Assembly (NCBI GenBank): GCA_010015655.1
Contig: ML976713.1
Location: 405,826 to 469,825 of the forward strand
Source: Bimuria novae-zelandiae CBS 107.79
Lineage: Eukaryota; Ascomycota; Dothideomycetes; Pleosporales; Didymosphaeriaceae
Length of the DNA stretch: 64,000 nucleotides
Reading direction: 5' to 3'
Positions 1 through 10,999 of the stretch are shown one piece after another. A program made the position numbers and the translations under genes. Each line of letters starts with the position of its first letter. Position 1 is the first letter of the stretch. The notes under the pieces are model-generated. The model was not told the origin of the DNA. It made no database searches and saw only the letters and a list, made by a program, of their open reading frames with translations.

Positions 1-418
1 ACTTTATTAATAAGGTAATCTTTAATAAGAAGAATAGCTAGAGACATAAGGCGTACACTCTTGTAAGCGCTAACTATTAATATAGTTAGGACATCTAGCG
101 TGGCGATACCTAGGCAATTTTCCTAGCTTATACTTTACAGCACGGGTATTTGCCTTGCACTAGCATTAAGGAGGGTTACTATAATTATAAATAGTTTTTA
201 AAATAGATTAAGACGTAGCTAATATCTATACTACGCGCCTTCTATAGCGGCAAGCTAATAGTAATTATCCTTAATAATATATTAATACACACGAATAATA
301 ACGTGTAGGTAATTATTAAGCGCGCTAGGTATCTGCTCTAGTACCTACTACTATACTTCCTAGACTATAACCCTATCGAGCTTATATTTGCGGTGTTAAA
401 GGCCTAGATCCGCCAGAA
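1..418 (+). pseudogene. Tc1/mariner transposase fragment (C-terminal DDE part)
   Basis: Around 245-418 one plus-strand frame reads a decayed DDE transposase end. A VIxLxN-type block followed by IHTNN corresponds to the second catalytic Asp region (usually LDNASIH). LDYNPIELIFAVLKA then matches the SPDYNPIE block of the Tc1/mariner family. Stops are TAG at expected Trp or Gln codons and the Asp of LDN reads Asn, both as expected from RIP. The reading stops at 418, where the LTR of Gypsy C begins, so the rest of the element was displaced by that insertion or lies outside the window. Bases 1-240 are equally TA-rich and probably belong to the same element, but I can read no domain there. Family assignment is fairly sure. 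Confidence 0.7.
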
Positions 419-646
419 TGTTATAAGGGTTCTACGTACCTAAGCCTAGTCTAGATTAGGGGAGGATAGGTTAAGGGAGAAGTGCCTTACTAATATTTAG
501 TAGTTAAAAGCTAAAGATAGCTATAAGGTAGGTTTTAAAAATAATCTAATTTTATTATAAACTATAAAATAACTAACTAGGAGCTTTATTAATGTATTAT
601 AGAAGATATACTTGTAGTATATTAAGTTAACTATAAGGAGTAGGAG

Positions 647-933
647 TGTCAGATTTAATAGTGTTCTGTCACTTTAAGATAATGCGATAATGAGAGTTAA
701 TGGATGTAATAATTAATTGTGGAAACCGTGGATGTGCGCAAGGTGTCTATCTAGCAATATTTCACGCTTGCACTACATAGGATAGTGTAGGGGCAATAGT
801 GCGCCAGCCTCCCTTCTTTATCCTATCGCACTCTGGGCGATAGTTTAGGTAAGGAGACAGTAGATGGGTCGCACTCATACTGTAGGCAACAGTATAACTT
901 ACTATAATTTATAGTAGGTTGTCTAATCTAACA
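647..933 (-). repeat. Copia-1 3' LTR
   Basis: This 287 bp LTR ends TCTAACA on the plus strand. It is followed at 934-947 by CACCCCCTTAGCTT, the complement of the purine-rich plus-strand priming tract AAGCTAAGGGGGTG. That makes it the 3' LTR of a minus-strand element. Confidence 0.9.
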
Positions 934-3900
934 CACCCCCTTAGCTTAGGCTTATCCTTAAGCTAGACATAAGTTGCTTGCTAATTACACTTTTGCTTAT
1001 AATCTAAAAGTTTCTATTCTTTGTTCCAGTTCGTGCAGGTTAACCTCTTAATTAGTAATCTTTCCTGCGACGTCCTCAAGTCCTAGTTTATCTAGAGACT
1101 TGGTCTATTTACTGGCTAGCAGAGCCTTTATAAGACTATCTACTACCATTTCTTCTAATTATTAATACTAGACTTTAATAGCTCCGCGTACCACTTCTTG
1201 TCGAAGCTAATAATTATAGATGTCAACATGCCTTAACTATGTCTGTAGCTTAGCAATTTCTTTAGTAACAAGTTAAATAGTCTGTTGATTATCGCAATTA
1301 ATCGTGATTGTTAATAGTAAGAGCTTAATCTTAAGCTTAGTAATTAGCCATGCTGTGAAGATAGCTTCTTTAGCAACTTGTAATAGGGCTAGTAGCTTAG
1401 CTTTAGTTGTTAATATGGTAACTGTGTTCTGTTTGTTTGCTTTTCAGGCGATAAGTCCACTAAATAGCTTAATAATGTATCCTTAAGAGCTCTTGCGGTT
1501 AAGGGTGTTGTCTATAAATAATGCGTCGCTCGCGACTTCGTAGGTGTCTACTCTTCTAAAGCGTAGTACTAATGTTTATATAAAGGATAGGTATAGCAGC
1601 ACGCGGTTGGCGGCGTTGTGATATTCGTTGCTTGGATTAGCAAGGAATCGCGACAACTAGGAGCTTGCGAAAGCGATGTCCAGGCGCGTGGTTACGATAG
1701 TATAGAGGATTAATCCTATCTTTCGCTAGTATTAATTAATCTTTGCCTTTGAGGCGAGTCCTTCTTAGGGGAGTAGCTTAATTACTATTATTAGGGTATC
1801 GTGCCGTATATCGCGTTGGTCGACTAGGCGATTAATCTTGTCCACGTAGGACGCTTAAGATAGCTAGAGTAGTCTGCGGGGACGGTTTCTAATAATTTTA
1901 ACTCTTAGAAACTACTATAGGTCTTTTCTACTAGTAAGGGAGAATTTTAAACTTAACTATTTTATTACTACGTTAGTAGTGTGCTTCTAATCCTTTGCGT
2001 AGGCGATAATAAGGTCGTCTACATAAAAAAAGATAATAATTCTGTCTTTAATTATACAGCATGGCTCGTGTGGGACGGCGGTAAAGCCGAGGTCTTAGAG
2101 CACTCGGGTGAACTCTTATTACTATAGTAATAGAGAGATTCGCAGACCATACAGCGCCTTATGTAGCTGTAGGATGGTGCCAGATTGGGTGTATCCTTGT
2201 GGCATTCTTATATAGATTTTTCTGTCCAACTTTGCGTGGACGAAAGCGTTGGTGACGTCGTATTAACTAAGCTCTAGATTAAAGCGAGCTGCTATAGTTA
2301 TAAGTAAGCAAAAGAATTATCCTGCGAGTGTAGTAGCGTAGGTATCTTAAGTAGTAAGGTGTTATTATTAATCTCCACGCACTACTAGTCTAGCCTTACA
2401 CTTTTAAAAGCGGTGGTGTTTATTAAGCTTATAGGTGTAGACCTATATATAGTTAAGGATTTAATAGCCTGCTAATCGCGCTTAGGCGACAGGTACCTCG
2501 CTCTATAACTTTATCTCTTTATAGCTTTATAAGTATAATTGCTCGGCATCCTTCCACATCTCAAATAGTGGGTAATCTTTTATTCTTGTTCTGCAAGATA
2601 GAGGTTCTAGTAGAGAGCTTTAGTATAGCTTCTTGCCTGCTTCGAGCATGCGTCTAAATTACGCTTTATCAAGTGGCTTACCTTTGCGTATTCCTGCACT
2701 TCCTACTTTAGTGCCTGCTAGGAAAGCGGCTGCCTATAGCATAGCGAGTTAATGTTTTAACTATGATTACACTATGGGTGATAGTTTACTATAAAGTTTA
2801 GTGTAATTGCTAGCTATTAATTGTGCGAGTAGTGCGATAGGTAGTAGTGTCGCTAGTAGTAATAAGTAGATATAGTTAACTTTCCTCCCTTAATTATACT
2901 CTAGAGTGTCGTTATCCTCTCGGGAGTCTGTTATTGGCTTATCCTTGTAGAAAGACTCTGTGTGTTGTTGTTCTGGCGGTGAGGGCGATAGCTCTACTAA
3001 TCAGGTCTATGCTGCGATCTCTTCATAAGTGCTATGCATAAGGTTGTCTATTAGGTCTTTTATCTTACCTAAGAACACTAATTATTTATTAAAAATAACG
3101 TCGCAAGTACTAATAACCTTTACGAGGGAGGGGATCTATATCCTCTAGATATTTGTTAATTAATAGCCCACTAGGTAGCCAATCTATGCTTTTAGATCAA
3201 GCCTTTAGAGCTTGCTCTTGCCGCGTTTTGTGTCGTTAGTCATAGTAAAGGCTTTACAGCCGTAGGCCCTGAGGTGAGCCTGATTAGGTTTCTTTAGCTG
3301 GGTGACAATGCTGTTCTAGAAGGCTACTATTATAAGGAACACTTCGTGTAGTGATCGCTATTAGTTAGCGTAGTTTAGTGTTTAATTGTAGAGGTATACG
3401 GCCGCTTGTGTAATTTCTAGTTATAGTGTCTAGGGAAGGTTAGCGTCTAGTCGCATCGCACGACTTTTCTCCTTAATTACACCCCCTAAGCGTTTAGCGC
3501 CTTTATTCTGCGCTTAGGTGTTAGGTGCTAAAGGCTCGATGATAATACCTTCGCTAATACACCACTTATTAACGTCTTATTTAACTAAGAAGATCTCATT
3601 ATTAGACTCTATTACTTTAATTATAATCTTAAACTATACTTTTATAAATAGTGCGAATTCCTTTAGTAGCTTAATAATTATCCGCGTTGGTCTATTGTCC
3701 TTAAAGTAGAAATCCTAAGCCATGCCTGAGAATCTGTTAATAATAAGCATCTAGCTTTTCTCGCTGGTGGAGCTTTCTTGCTTAAAGTCGTAGAAGTTAA
3801 TAGTAATTCTTTCACTAGGGCCGTTGTTACTCTATCTAGCCTATCTTTGTATTTGTCGCTTAAGTTTCGATCGTCCACAAGCATCGCATTAGACCGTGGT

Positions 3901-5784
3901 AGGTCCTTTAAGGCGCACCCCCTTAGAGTAATTTATAGTGTGTTCGAGCGCCTGAGGTCCTGGGTGGCCTAATTATTTGTGCTAGGTAATTATATCTACC
4001 TTCTAAGCTTGCCTTTTGGTGCGCGAGTTAGTCTTGTGTGTAGTATAAGTTATACTCTTTATCGTAGTGTAGCTTGTTAATATTCTAAACTCTAGTACCT
4101 ATTAATTATGTATTTCCTAGAGTTCTGCGAGGACTGTGTTATCTTTTTACTTAATTATTATTAGTTCTGCCTGCGTATCCCACTAGAGGCCTTGCCTCTA
4201 AAGTAATTAGAAAGATACTAGATTGCATAGCAGTTTAGGATAGTAGGCGACGTTGTTAAGCCTTAGTGTCCGATTCCCTTATCCGCTTCTGACGTGTAGA
4301 TGGACGCTCCCATATCCCTTTATCCATACTCGTGATGAACCCGCCCATATAAAGTCTCCTGGCGATGGTGGCTGCATTGAGATAAACCGATTGATATTGT
4401 TAAAGATATGGCAGGTGGTGCCTGAATCGAGGATCGCTGAGTAGCGCAGTGGGTACGTGTTTGGGTCTGAGTGGTAGGATGCGGCATTGAAGCTCGCTAG
4501 GAGATTAGTGATTTTCCGTCCATCTAGTTATTTATTGTTAGCCTTAGTAATTCGAGTTGGGGTAGGAGTGTGCGAGCGTTTAATAGTCAGTGTACAAGAC
4601 TTCTGTCTCTTTTCACCCCTTATACTTAACTAGAGATCTGGATTATGTTCTAGCCAGAACTTAATAAGCTTTACTATTATAGGGTTTGGTCTGAACTAAG
4701 CAGGCTGCTTATTAGGATATACATAGAAATATTCCTTTAGATTATGGCGTTGTTTACAAGCAGGGCACTTAGGGTTTAATCCACCTTTACTACTAACTAC
4801 CATTAGCTTATTATCTATATTTATAGACTGCTTGAATTTGGTGCGTACACTATTATTTTGTTATTTTATAGCCTAAGATCTTCCCTGGTTTAATAATGCT
4901 GCTTTGTCTACAAGAGAGGCGTCCCTGTCTGTGGTCTAAGTAGGTTTACCACTGTTAGCGAGAGATAAACCTACAGCAGCAAAGGCGCCCCTTTATTTAC
5001 CCTTAACCAGGTGCTAGAGATTTATATAGTCTCGGAAGAGTTTTATTATATATTTGCGAGTGATCACTAGGTCCTGTTTTCCTTATTAACTAAAGGTTGT
5101 CACCTATTATAACGTAATATGGTTAACGGCTCTTATAAAGTCTACTTTAACAGAGGCTAATGTTGCTAGCTCCGAAACGTTTGCTAATTCTGCTTTGGTC
5201 ACTACTTAATCGTATTCGGCGAGCCACGTGGCCCATTGGGTCGAGCTCCTTATTGGTTTAAGAGCATTCAGATATCGCGCTCGGGCGCGTTTGTATTCGT
5301 CTTCGAGATCTACGCCGACGGTGAGCGTTAGATTGTTAATCTATTTCTTAATTAATTTATTAGGTAGACAACATGTCTTCTGTAGATAAGCTAAGACAGT
5401 TAATTGTATAAAGGTAATAATCTTGTCGAGATCTGCCTTCTTGTCTTGGTATAATTAATTAAGCAGCTTGTATACTTCTAGCCATGATTTATAGTAGTTG
5501 CTGTCTTCTTTAAACGACTTTCCTCTTGCTACTAATAGTTGTAAGGGTAGTGTTAGTTCCTTATCTAAGTGCGCTGCTATAAAGGCAGTGCTTAGTTAAT
5601 ATTTTTTAATTATTAGTGCTGTAGGCAGCATAGGTTGTAGAATTAGTTTAACTATTAATGCTAGATTAATAATTCTCTAGACATTAAGAACATAACACCT
5701 TAATTTCAGTTATTACAGCCAGGGCGTATAGTTGGTGTAGTTGGTCAGGATCACTGTAGGATCTCTAAGGGTCGATAGGGCCAT
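934..5784 (-). pseudogene. Copia-1 gag-pol polyprotein, RIP-inactivated
   Basis: A likely start ATG lies at 5784 (minus), 48 bp inside the 5' LTR, and reads MALSTLRDPTVILTNYTNY, typical of Copia Gag. The aspartic protease motif AILDSGTTCHIFNN is readable near 4440-4390. The reverse transcriptase core FFYVDDLIIA lies near 2040-2005, with YVDD intact. Order on the minus strand is gag, protease, integrase, RT, RNase H, as in Ty1/Copia. Many TAA and TAG codons interrupt the frame, so it cannot be expressed as a polyprotein. The protease neighbourhood (about 4250-4450) is notably less mutated than the rest. The 3' end of the coding region was not placed exactly. Confidence 0.85.
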
Positions 5785-5813
5785 TGCGATTGGCTTAAGG
5801 TAGTGTTAGTTAA

Positions 5814-5831
5814 GGCAGTGAGACTCTTAAT
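5814..5831 (-). other. Copia-1 primer binding site (putative tRNA-Lys half)
   Basis: Immediately inside the 5' LTR the minus strand reads ATTAAGAGTCTCACTGCC. Its complement contains GACTCTTAAT, which resembles the anticodon stem-loop of tRNA-Lys(CUU) rather than a tRNA 3' CCA end. Copia-2 has the same site with one difference (58874-58891). Use of a half-tRNA primer is known for some Copia elements. The tRNA identity here is inferred from memory of conserved anticodon loops. Confidence 0.55.
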
Positions 5832-6118
5832 TGTTAGATTTAATAGTGTTCTGTTACTTTAAGATAATGCGATAATAAGAGTTGATAGATGTAATAATTA
5901 ATTATGGAAACCGTGGATGTGCGCAAGGTGTCTATCTAGCGATGTTTTACGCTTACACTATATAGGATAGTGCAGGGGCAATAGTGCGCCAGCCTCCCTT
6001 CTTTATCCTATCGCACTCTGGGCGATAGTTTAGGTAAGGAGACAGTAGATGGGTCGCACTCATACTATAGGCAACAGTATAACTTACTGTAATTCATAGT
6101 AGGTTGTCTAATCTGACA
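5832..6118 (-). repeat. Copia-1 5' LTR
   Basis: This 287 bp direct copy of 647-933 is joined to the primer binding site on its inner side and to the duplicated AGGAG on its outer side. Confidence 0.9.
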
Positions 6119-6610
6119 AGGAGAATATAGAAAAATTATTACACTATATACTATTTATCCTAGTCCTTGCTATCCTCTAAATTGCTATTATAGTCTTACT
6201 AAGCCTTTATAGTCTCTTAGTGTATCGGCGCAGGTTACTTAAAGGATTAATATTAGCGTATCTCTTAGCAGAGGTATATAGGAGTGCATGTATAAGAAAG
6301 TAGTCTTAAATAAATTAAGTGCCTATAGGCCTAGTACGAAAGGATATAGAAAAGGTACTAAACTATAAAGGCCTTAAGCTCCTCTAAATATACCTCTTCC
6401 TAGATGGCTAGCTAGCACATATCTGCCATAGGTTAACCGTCGATCTAATAGATCTAAAATAGGTCTGAATCGGATCCGTAGTTCCCCATCGGTCTGATAG
6501 ATCCGAAATTGGTCCGATACGGATGAGTGTCGGTTCTTGGATGATCTCGAATCCTTGTCTTGACTGACCAAGGATTCTCGTGTCGACGAGCGATTGTTCC
6601 TGTTACACTT

Positions 6611-6694
6611 AGACTTTCGTAGTCCCTTAGACTTCTATAGTCCCATAGACTTTTGTAGTCCCTTAGACTTTTATAGCCCCTTAGACTTCTCGCT
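6611..6694. repeat. 18 bp minisatellite inside the Gypsy C LTR
   Basis: Four 18 bp units (6611-6628, 6629-6646, 6647-6664, 6665-6682), consensus AGACTTTTRTAGTCCCTT, are followed by a partial fifth. Unit differences are mainly C/T transitions. The array lies within the extra segment that the Gypsy D LTR lacks. Confidence 0.8.
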
Positions 6695-6959
6695 TAGGTA
6701 GGACTATATTACGTAACTACTAATCTAAGCTACCCCGCGTCTTTATATGTTTTTATAATTTAATTATTTTACTAATAATTACTGCTTTAGCGTAATTATC
6801 TAGTCTCCTTATTTTTATAAGGTTTATAATCGTAATACTATCCCCCTTTTTAAAATTATTATCTTAATACCTTACTTTTTTACCTTACTATATTATTAGT
6901 ATATAATTATTAGTTTATATAAAAGTGCGTATTCCCGCGTTTTAAGGCAGGTTATAGCC

Positions 6960-7440
6960 TCCTTTTAATTTTCCTTACTTTACTAATTATGCTAAAAGCT
7001 TCTTATTTGTCTATTACCACTCGTCCTGCCCGCGCGGAGAAGGTAAAATCTTAAGGTCTAGAAATAATATCTAGTTATAAGCGCTACTAGTAAATAAAGT
7101 TACGCTACTTCGTAGACGCTGCTTCTAGGGAGTGTGCTAGTTATATTTCTATTTATACTCTATGTAGCCTGTGGGTTCCTGAGAAAGACTAGGAGCGTGT
7201 TTAGAGGGAGAAGCGTAAGAAGCGTCTAGAGCTTCTTCGTACGAAAGAGTTAGCTACTCGCCTTAAGCGTGAGCTAGCTAAAGTGGAGGAGAAAGAGCAT
7301 GATTATGCTTATCGCGATCTACGTGTTGCTAATACAATAAAAGCTTTAGAGCAGCAAAAAGAGGATCTAAAAGGTATAGCTACTATTAATACTCGCGAAC
7401 CGTCGCGACTCGCACCTCTAGGGGCTAACTTAAGCTAGTT
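6960..7440 (+). pseudogene. Antisense accessory ORF of Gypsy C (coiled-coil)
   Basis: This lies between the 3' LTR and the integrase end of Gypsy C and is read opposite to pol. From about 7165 one frame gives a charged helical stretch: REKRKKRLELLRTKEL, then TRLKRELAKVEEKEHDYAY, then RVANTIKALEQQKEDL. This is rich in K, E, R and L and looks like a coiled coil. The part upstream has Cys codons and stops. Comparable ORFs sit at the same place in Gypsy A, B and G. I do not recognise a named domain, and the function is unknown. Interruptions are TAA and TAG. Confidence 0.55.
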
Positions 7441-8836
7441 ATAGGCTAAGCCTTTTTTACTTAATTTTAATTTTTCTTTATCCTTTAATTTTTCTTCTTT
7501 TCTAGATTTGCTATTTAGCCTTAGCAGAACTAGTTTTCCTTTATTTTAAAATAGAAGTCCTACTATGCCTCTTTATAGTTCATAAGATTTTTTTTTAGTT
7601 TTTAAATATTATATTATTTAGGCTATTCCTTTTATTTTACTAAATATTTTTACTAACCCTAGATTATCCTTAAGTCTTTAATTTTTTTAACCTTATCCTT
7701 ATTATTTTTTAGGTCTAACTAGATCTTAACTAGAGTATTTAGTAGTACTAGTTTTAATAATAATTTATAAAATATTAGATATATCTTCGTACTTATTCCT
7801 AAAAGTAGTTTAGTAATAACAGGTCCCTTAGTTTCTTATACTTTAAAAGGGCCTACTTAGAGGTAATTTAGTTTTTTACTAGGTTATTTTATCCTTAAAT
7901 TTTTTATAATAAATTTTTTTTCTTTTTAAGGATTAGTCTTTTAATTCTTTACTTATTTGCGTTTCTAAATACTATAAGAGCTTTTTAGGCAATTTATTAC
8001 TTTAGAACTTCGTAAAGTTCTTTTATTTTTTAAGCCTTATTTTAAGCTCTTATAGAAATGCTTTCTATATCTTATAGATCTTAATAAGTAACTAGCTTAT
8101 ATCTATAGTTAGTGTAGTGTAGGGAGTATCGCGTTGTCCCCGACCTTATGCTATTATATGCTAGCTAGGCTATTAGTAGTAATTCTACCCAATTATCCTG
8201 CTATTTATTAATATAGAATTATAGGTACTATTCTAGGGTCTAATTTGTGCGCTCCGTTTATCCGTATGTCTAAGGATAAAAACTTGTTAAGAGTTTCTTA
8301 TTAACGCCTAGGGCTACTATAAATATATCTTAGTATTTTAACCTAAAAAGCTTGTCTCTATTAGTAATAATTCTTTTAGTAGTCTATATTCTGCGAATAC
8401 TATATTATTTACTTTATAGGCTAGTTCCTTTGCTATTATAGATTCTTTTATAGGCCTGAACTTAGCTGTCTTAGTTAAGCGGTCTACTATTATTATAATA
8501 GTGTTATATATTTGTTTCGTTCCTGGCTATAGCAATCTTAGAAGCTTTACTATAAAGTCTATTATTATACTTTATTATAGTTATTTAGCTACTTATAGTA
8601 GTTATAGTAGTCTATAAGGCTTATATCTCTTTAGCTTATTTTTATGGCATGCTAAATAGTTACTTATAACCTTAGTTACCGCCTATTTAAGTTTAGGAAT
8701 AGTATATTTATTCGTGATTTAACGTGTTATCTCTTTAATATTTAGGTGTCCTTATTCTCTAAGCTTGTATAGTCTTTGGAGGGGTAGTCACGTATTTAGT
8801 AGTCCTAGGAGTAGTTAAAAGATATAATATACCCTA
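7441..8836 (-). pseudogene. Gypsy C pol fragment: integrase and C-terminal domain
   Basis: On the minus strand the integrase core reads YNTIIVIVDRLTK near 8500-8460, the usual Ty3/Gypsy block before the second catalytic Asp. The C-terminal part, about 7620-7900, closely parallels Gypsy D at 32193-32480, so C and D are copies of one family. RT, RNase H and gag of this copy are missing. The sequence changes near 8836 to Gypsy A without a target duplication I could identify. Confidence 0.7.
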
Positions 8837-10000
8837 TTATAATAAGAAAATACTGTTATAAATAGGACTCGCAGACAGGACCTAATTATAAGAATATAGT
8901 AATAGTTAGCTACGCCTAGAAACGGCCCTAGTATAAGTTAATATTAAAGGCTTAAAAAGCTAACATGTCTTCACCATTGCTAAAATAGGAGACATAGAAG
9001 CTATTATTGACTATAAGTAGCTTAAGTAGCATAATTTAGAAATGGATTAGCTTACTAGGATAATCCTACCTAGGAAACCACCCGTGACGGCTCTAGTAGA
9101 GCCACGGTAGAAGGGAACCCATCAGGAACCTTAGGCAAGAAAGGAAAATAATATTTATAATATAAAACATATTAGTTTATAAGATAAATAGGAACTTATA
9201 ATAACACCTAGAATAAGTGTGCTATCTATAGATATAATTAGCTAAGATAATAAAAACCCTAGTTTATTAGTAAAGTAATAAGAATTTATAGACTTATTTA
9301 AGGAACACGACGAGATAGTCTTACCTAAACACTAAAACTAAGATTATAAGATACTACTAGTAAAAGGAGCTAAGTTATGGCTAAAACACCTATAGTCCCT
9401 TATATGAAACTAAGAAAGAGAGTTAAAGGAACTATTAAAAAAGAATCTCTATTCTAGGAAATAGTAGCCTAGTTAGAGTCCTGCGGCATCTCTAATACTC
9501 TTTATACTAAAAATAAATAATAGGTTATAGCTTTATATAAATTATAAATAGCTAAACGCCCTAATAGTTAAAATCTAATACCTATTATCCCTAATTATAG
9601 AGCTTATAGACTAACTCTGTAGAGCTAAGTGGTTTATAAAGTTTAATATTTAGGATAGATTCTATTAGATATAAATAGTAAGGGGATACGAATGGAAAAC
9701 CGCCTTTTGCACTTAATATAGTCTTTTTAAGTATATAGTTATACTAATAGGGTTGATAAACGCTCTAGCGACCTTTTAAGAACTTATAAACTAAGTTTTA
9801 TATAAATACTTAGATATATTCTGCACAGCATATCTAGATAATATATTAATTTATTTAAACGGTTCCTTAAAGGAACATAAAGAGCACGTTTAAAAGGTAC
9901 TTAAGAAATTATAAGAGTATAGATTGTTCCTCTACTTTAAGAAGTATAAGTTCTACGTTATAGACGCGGAATACTTAGGATTTGTAATATCCCAGGAAGG
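8837..10000 (+). pseudogene. Gypsy A pol, 5' part (RT), interrupted at 10000
   Basis: From about 9270 the plus strand reads EFIDLFKEHDEIVLPKH, then GAKLWLKHL, then YEWKTAFCT, then CTAYLDNILIYLNGSLKEH and YLGFVISQEG: the reverse transcriptase of a Ty3/Gypsy element. The catalytic YLDD reads YLDN, a G-to-A change expected from RIP. At 10000 the frame is cut by Gypsy B and resumes at 23025 as KMDLKK, so the two pieces make one element. Gag, protease and a 5' LTR were not found upstream, and the left end near 8837 is uncertain. Confidence 0.75.
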
Positions 10001-10005
10001 TGTTA

Positions 10006-10437
10006 TGTTATGGGGCGCTCTCGCTTGGTTCGATCTAGGTTAGGATAGTAAGGTAATAAGGTACCTTATAAATTATTTAGTAGTATATGTTAATGCGATA
10101 CTTAGCGCGTAGCTAGATAATTTAATCTTATAATAAATAAGATAACTACTAATTTATATAGGAGAACGTACTTGCATAAAAGATATATAAGTTAACTATA
10201 AGGAGCGTGTAAAGGAAACTATCTTATATATATATGTATACCTAGCTTGCTTAGTTACTTAGTACTACTAATTAACTAAATAGTTACGTATCTTGCCCGC
10301 TTAGTTATTTAGTCCTACTAATTAACTAAGTAGTTACGTAACTCTAAGGCTAGCTCCTTAGCGTACTTATTAATTTATTTTTTAGCTACCTATTCTTATA
10401 AGCGCCTATCCCTTATTATCTTACTTAGTTTATAATA
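10006..10437 (-). repeat. Gypsy B 3' LTR
   Basis: It starts TGTTATGGGGCGC on the plus strand and ends TTTATAATA, followed at 10438 by CTATCCCCCCC, the complement of a polypurine tract. An inner block of direct repeats (CTTAGTTACTTAGTACTACT and similar, about 10250-10340) is shared with the other LTR. Confidence 0.85.
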
Positions 10438-10469
10438 CTATCCCCCCCTTCTTAGTCTTCGTCTGCGAA

Positions 10470-10960
10470 GAATTATACCTAATAACTAAATAACTAGTAC
10501 TTATTAATATCGCGAACTTATCTCTACTATTAAGGTATATAAAAGTATTATAGTATTAAAGTGTTCTAATTATAAGACCTACTTGCAGGTCTATAAGGTA
10601 TTAATTTATTTAAAAAAGTATGGTAAATGCCTAAAGAGGGCCCCAAGTATAATATAGCTATTACTTATAATAAATTTTTTTATTTAATTATTAAAAAGTA
10701 AAAACTAGATGCGTAAATCCTAAAGGCGTAAAAAGAGTAGAATATAGCATTTAAAGTTATACGCGTAGCACACGCGAAAAAGAAGTACCTAGCTAAATAG
10801 TTAGTATTAAATATAAAGTATACTAAAGAGGTAATTACTATTAAAAGCGCTACCTTAAAGAAATTAGAGAAAGACCCGCCTTAGCCTTCCTAGCCTAACG
10901 GCCTGGCTAAGCTAACCCTAACTATCTAGTTAGTTATGGAGGAGCTCCCTCTTAACTTCT
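10470..10960 (+). pseudogene. Antisense accessory ORF of Gypsy B
   Basis: This is read opposite to Gypsy B pol, between its 3' LTR and the integrase end. One frame has a Cys-containing start (KCSNYKTYLQ, then KYGKCLKRAP). Another continues with PKYNIAITYNKF, KKQKLDA, NIAFKVIRVAHAKKKYLAK and LKKLEKDPP, a basic, helix-like stretch. The frame change implies an indel or a misread junction. The pattern of a Cys-rich start followed by a helical basic region matches the ORFs of Gypsy A, C and G at the same place. Product and function are unknown. Confidence 0.5.
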
Positions 10961-10999
10961 AGGATAACCCGCCGTCCCTAGCGTCCTAGACTCTCTTGG

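Larger units (their letters stand above)
647..6118 (-). mobile_element. Copia-1, full-length LTR retrotransposon
   Basis: Two 287 bp LTRs (647-933 and 5832-6118) flank a gag-pol on the minus strand. The LTRs begin TGTYAGAT and end ATCTRACA. The 5 bp target-site duplication AGGAG is perfect at 642-646 and 6119-6123. The homologous uninterrupted LTR near 43700 carries AGGAA at this point, so excision restores the target. The element is RIP-decayed throughout, and its two LTRs differ mostly by transitions. Confidence 0.93.
419..6837 (-). repeat. 3' LTR of Gypsy C, split by Copia-1
   Basis: The LTR is present as 419-646 and 6119-6837. It starts TGTTATAAGG on the plus strand and ends CGTAATA next to a polypurine tract (minus strand AAAAGGGGGATAG). 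The same LTR occurs uninterrupted at 43478-43997 in Gypsy D, which confirms the ends and provides an empty site for Copia-1. This copy is about 420 bp longer than the D copy. The extra part, about 6190-6690, includes an imperfect 50 bp duplication (about 6440-6530) and an 18 bp minisatellite. Confidence 0.75.

Noticed and set aside
6611..6694. Regular 18 bp repeats considered as a CRISPR array
   Set aside because: The units are directly adjacent with no spacers, and the genome is eukaryotic.
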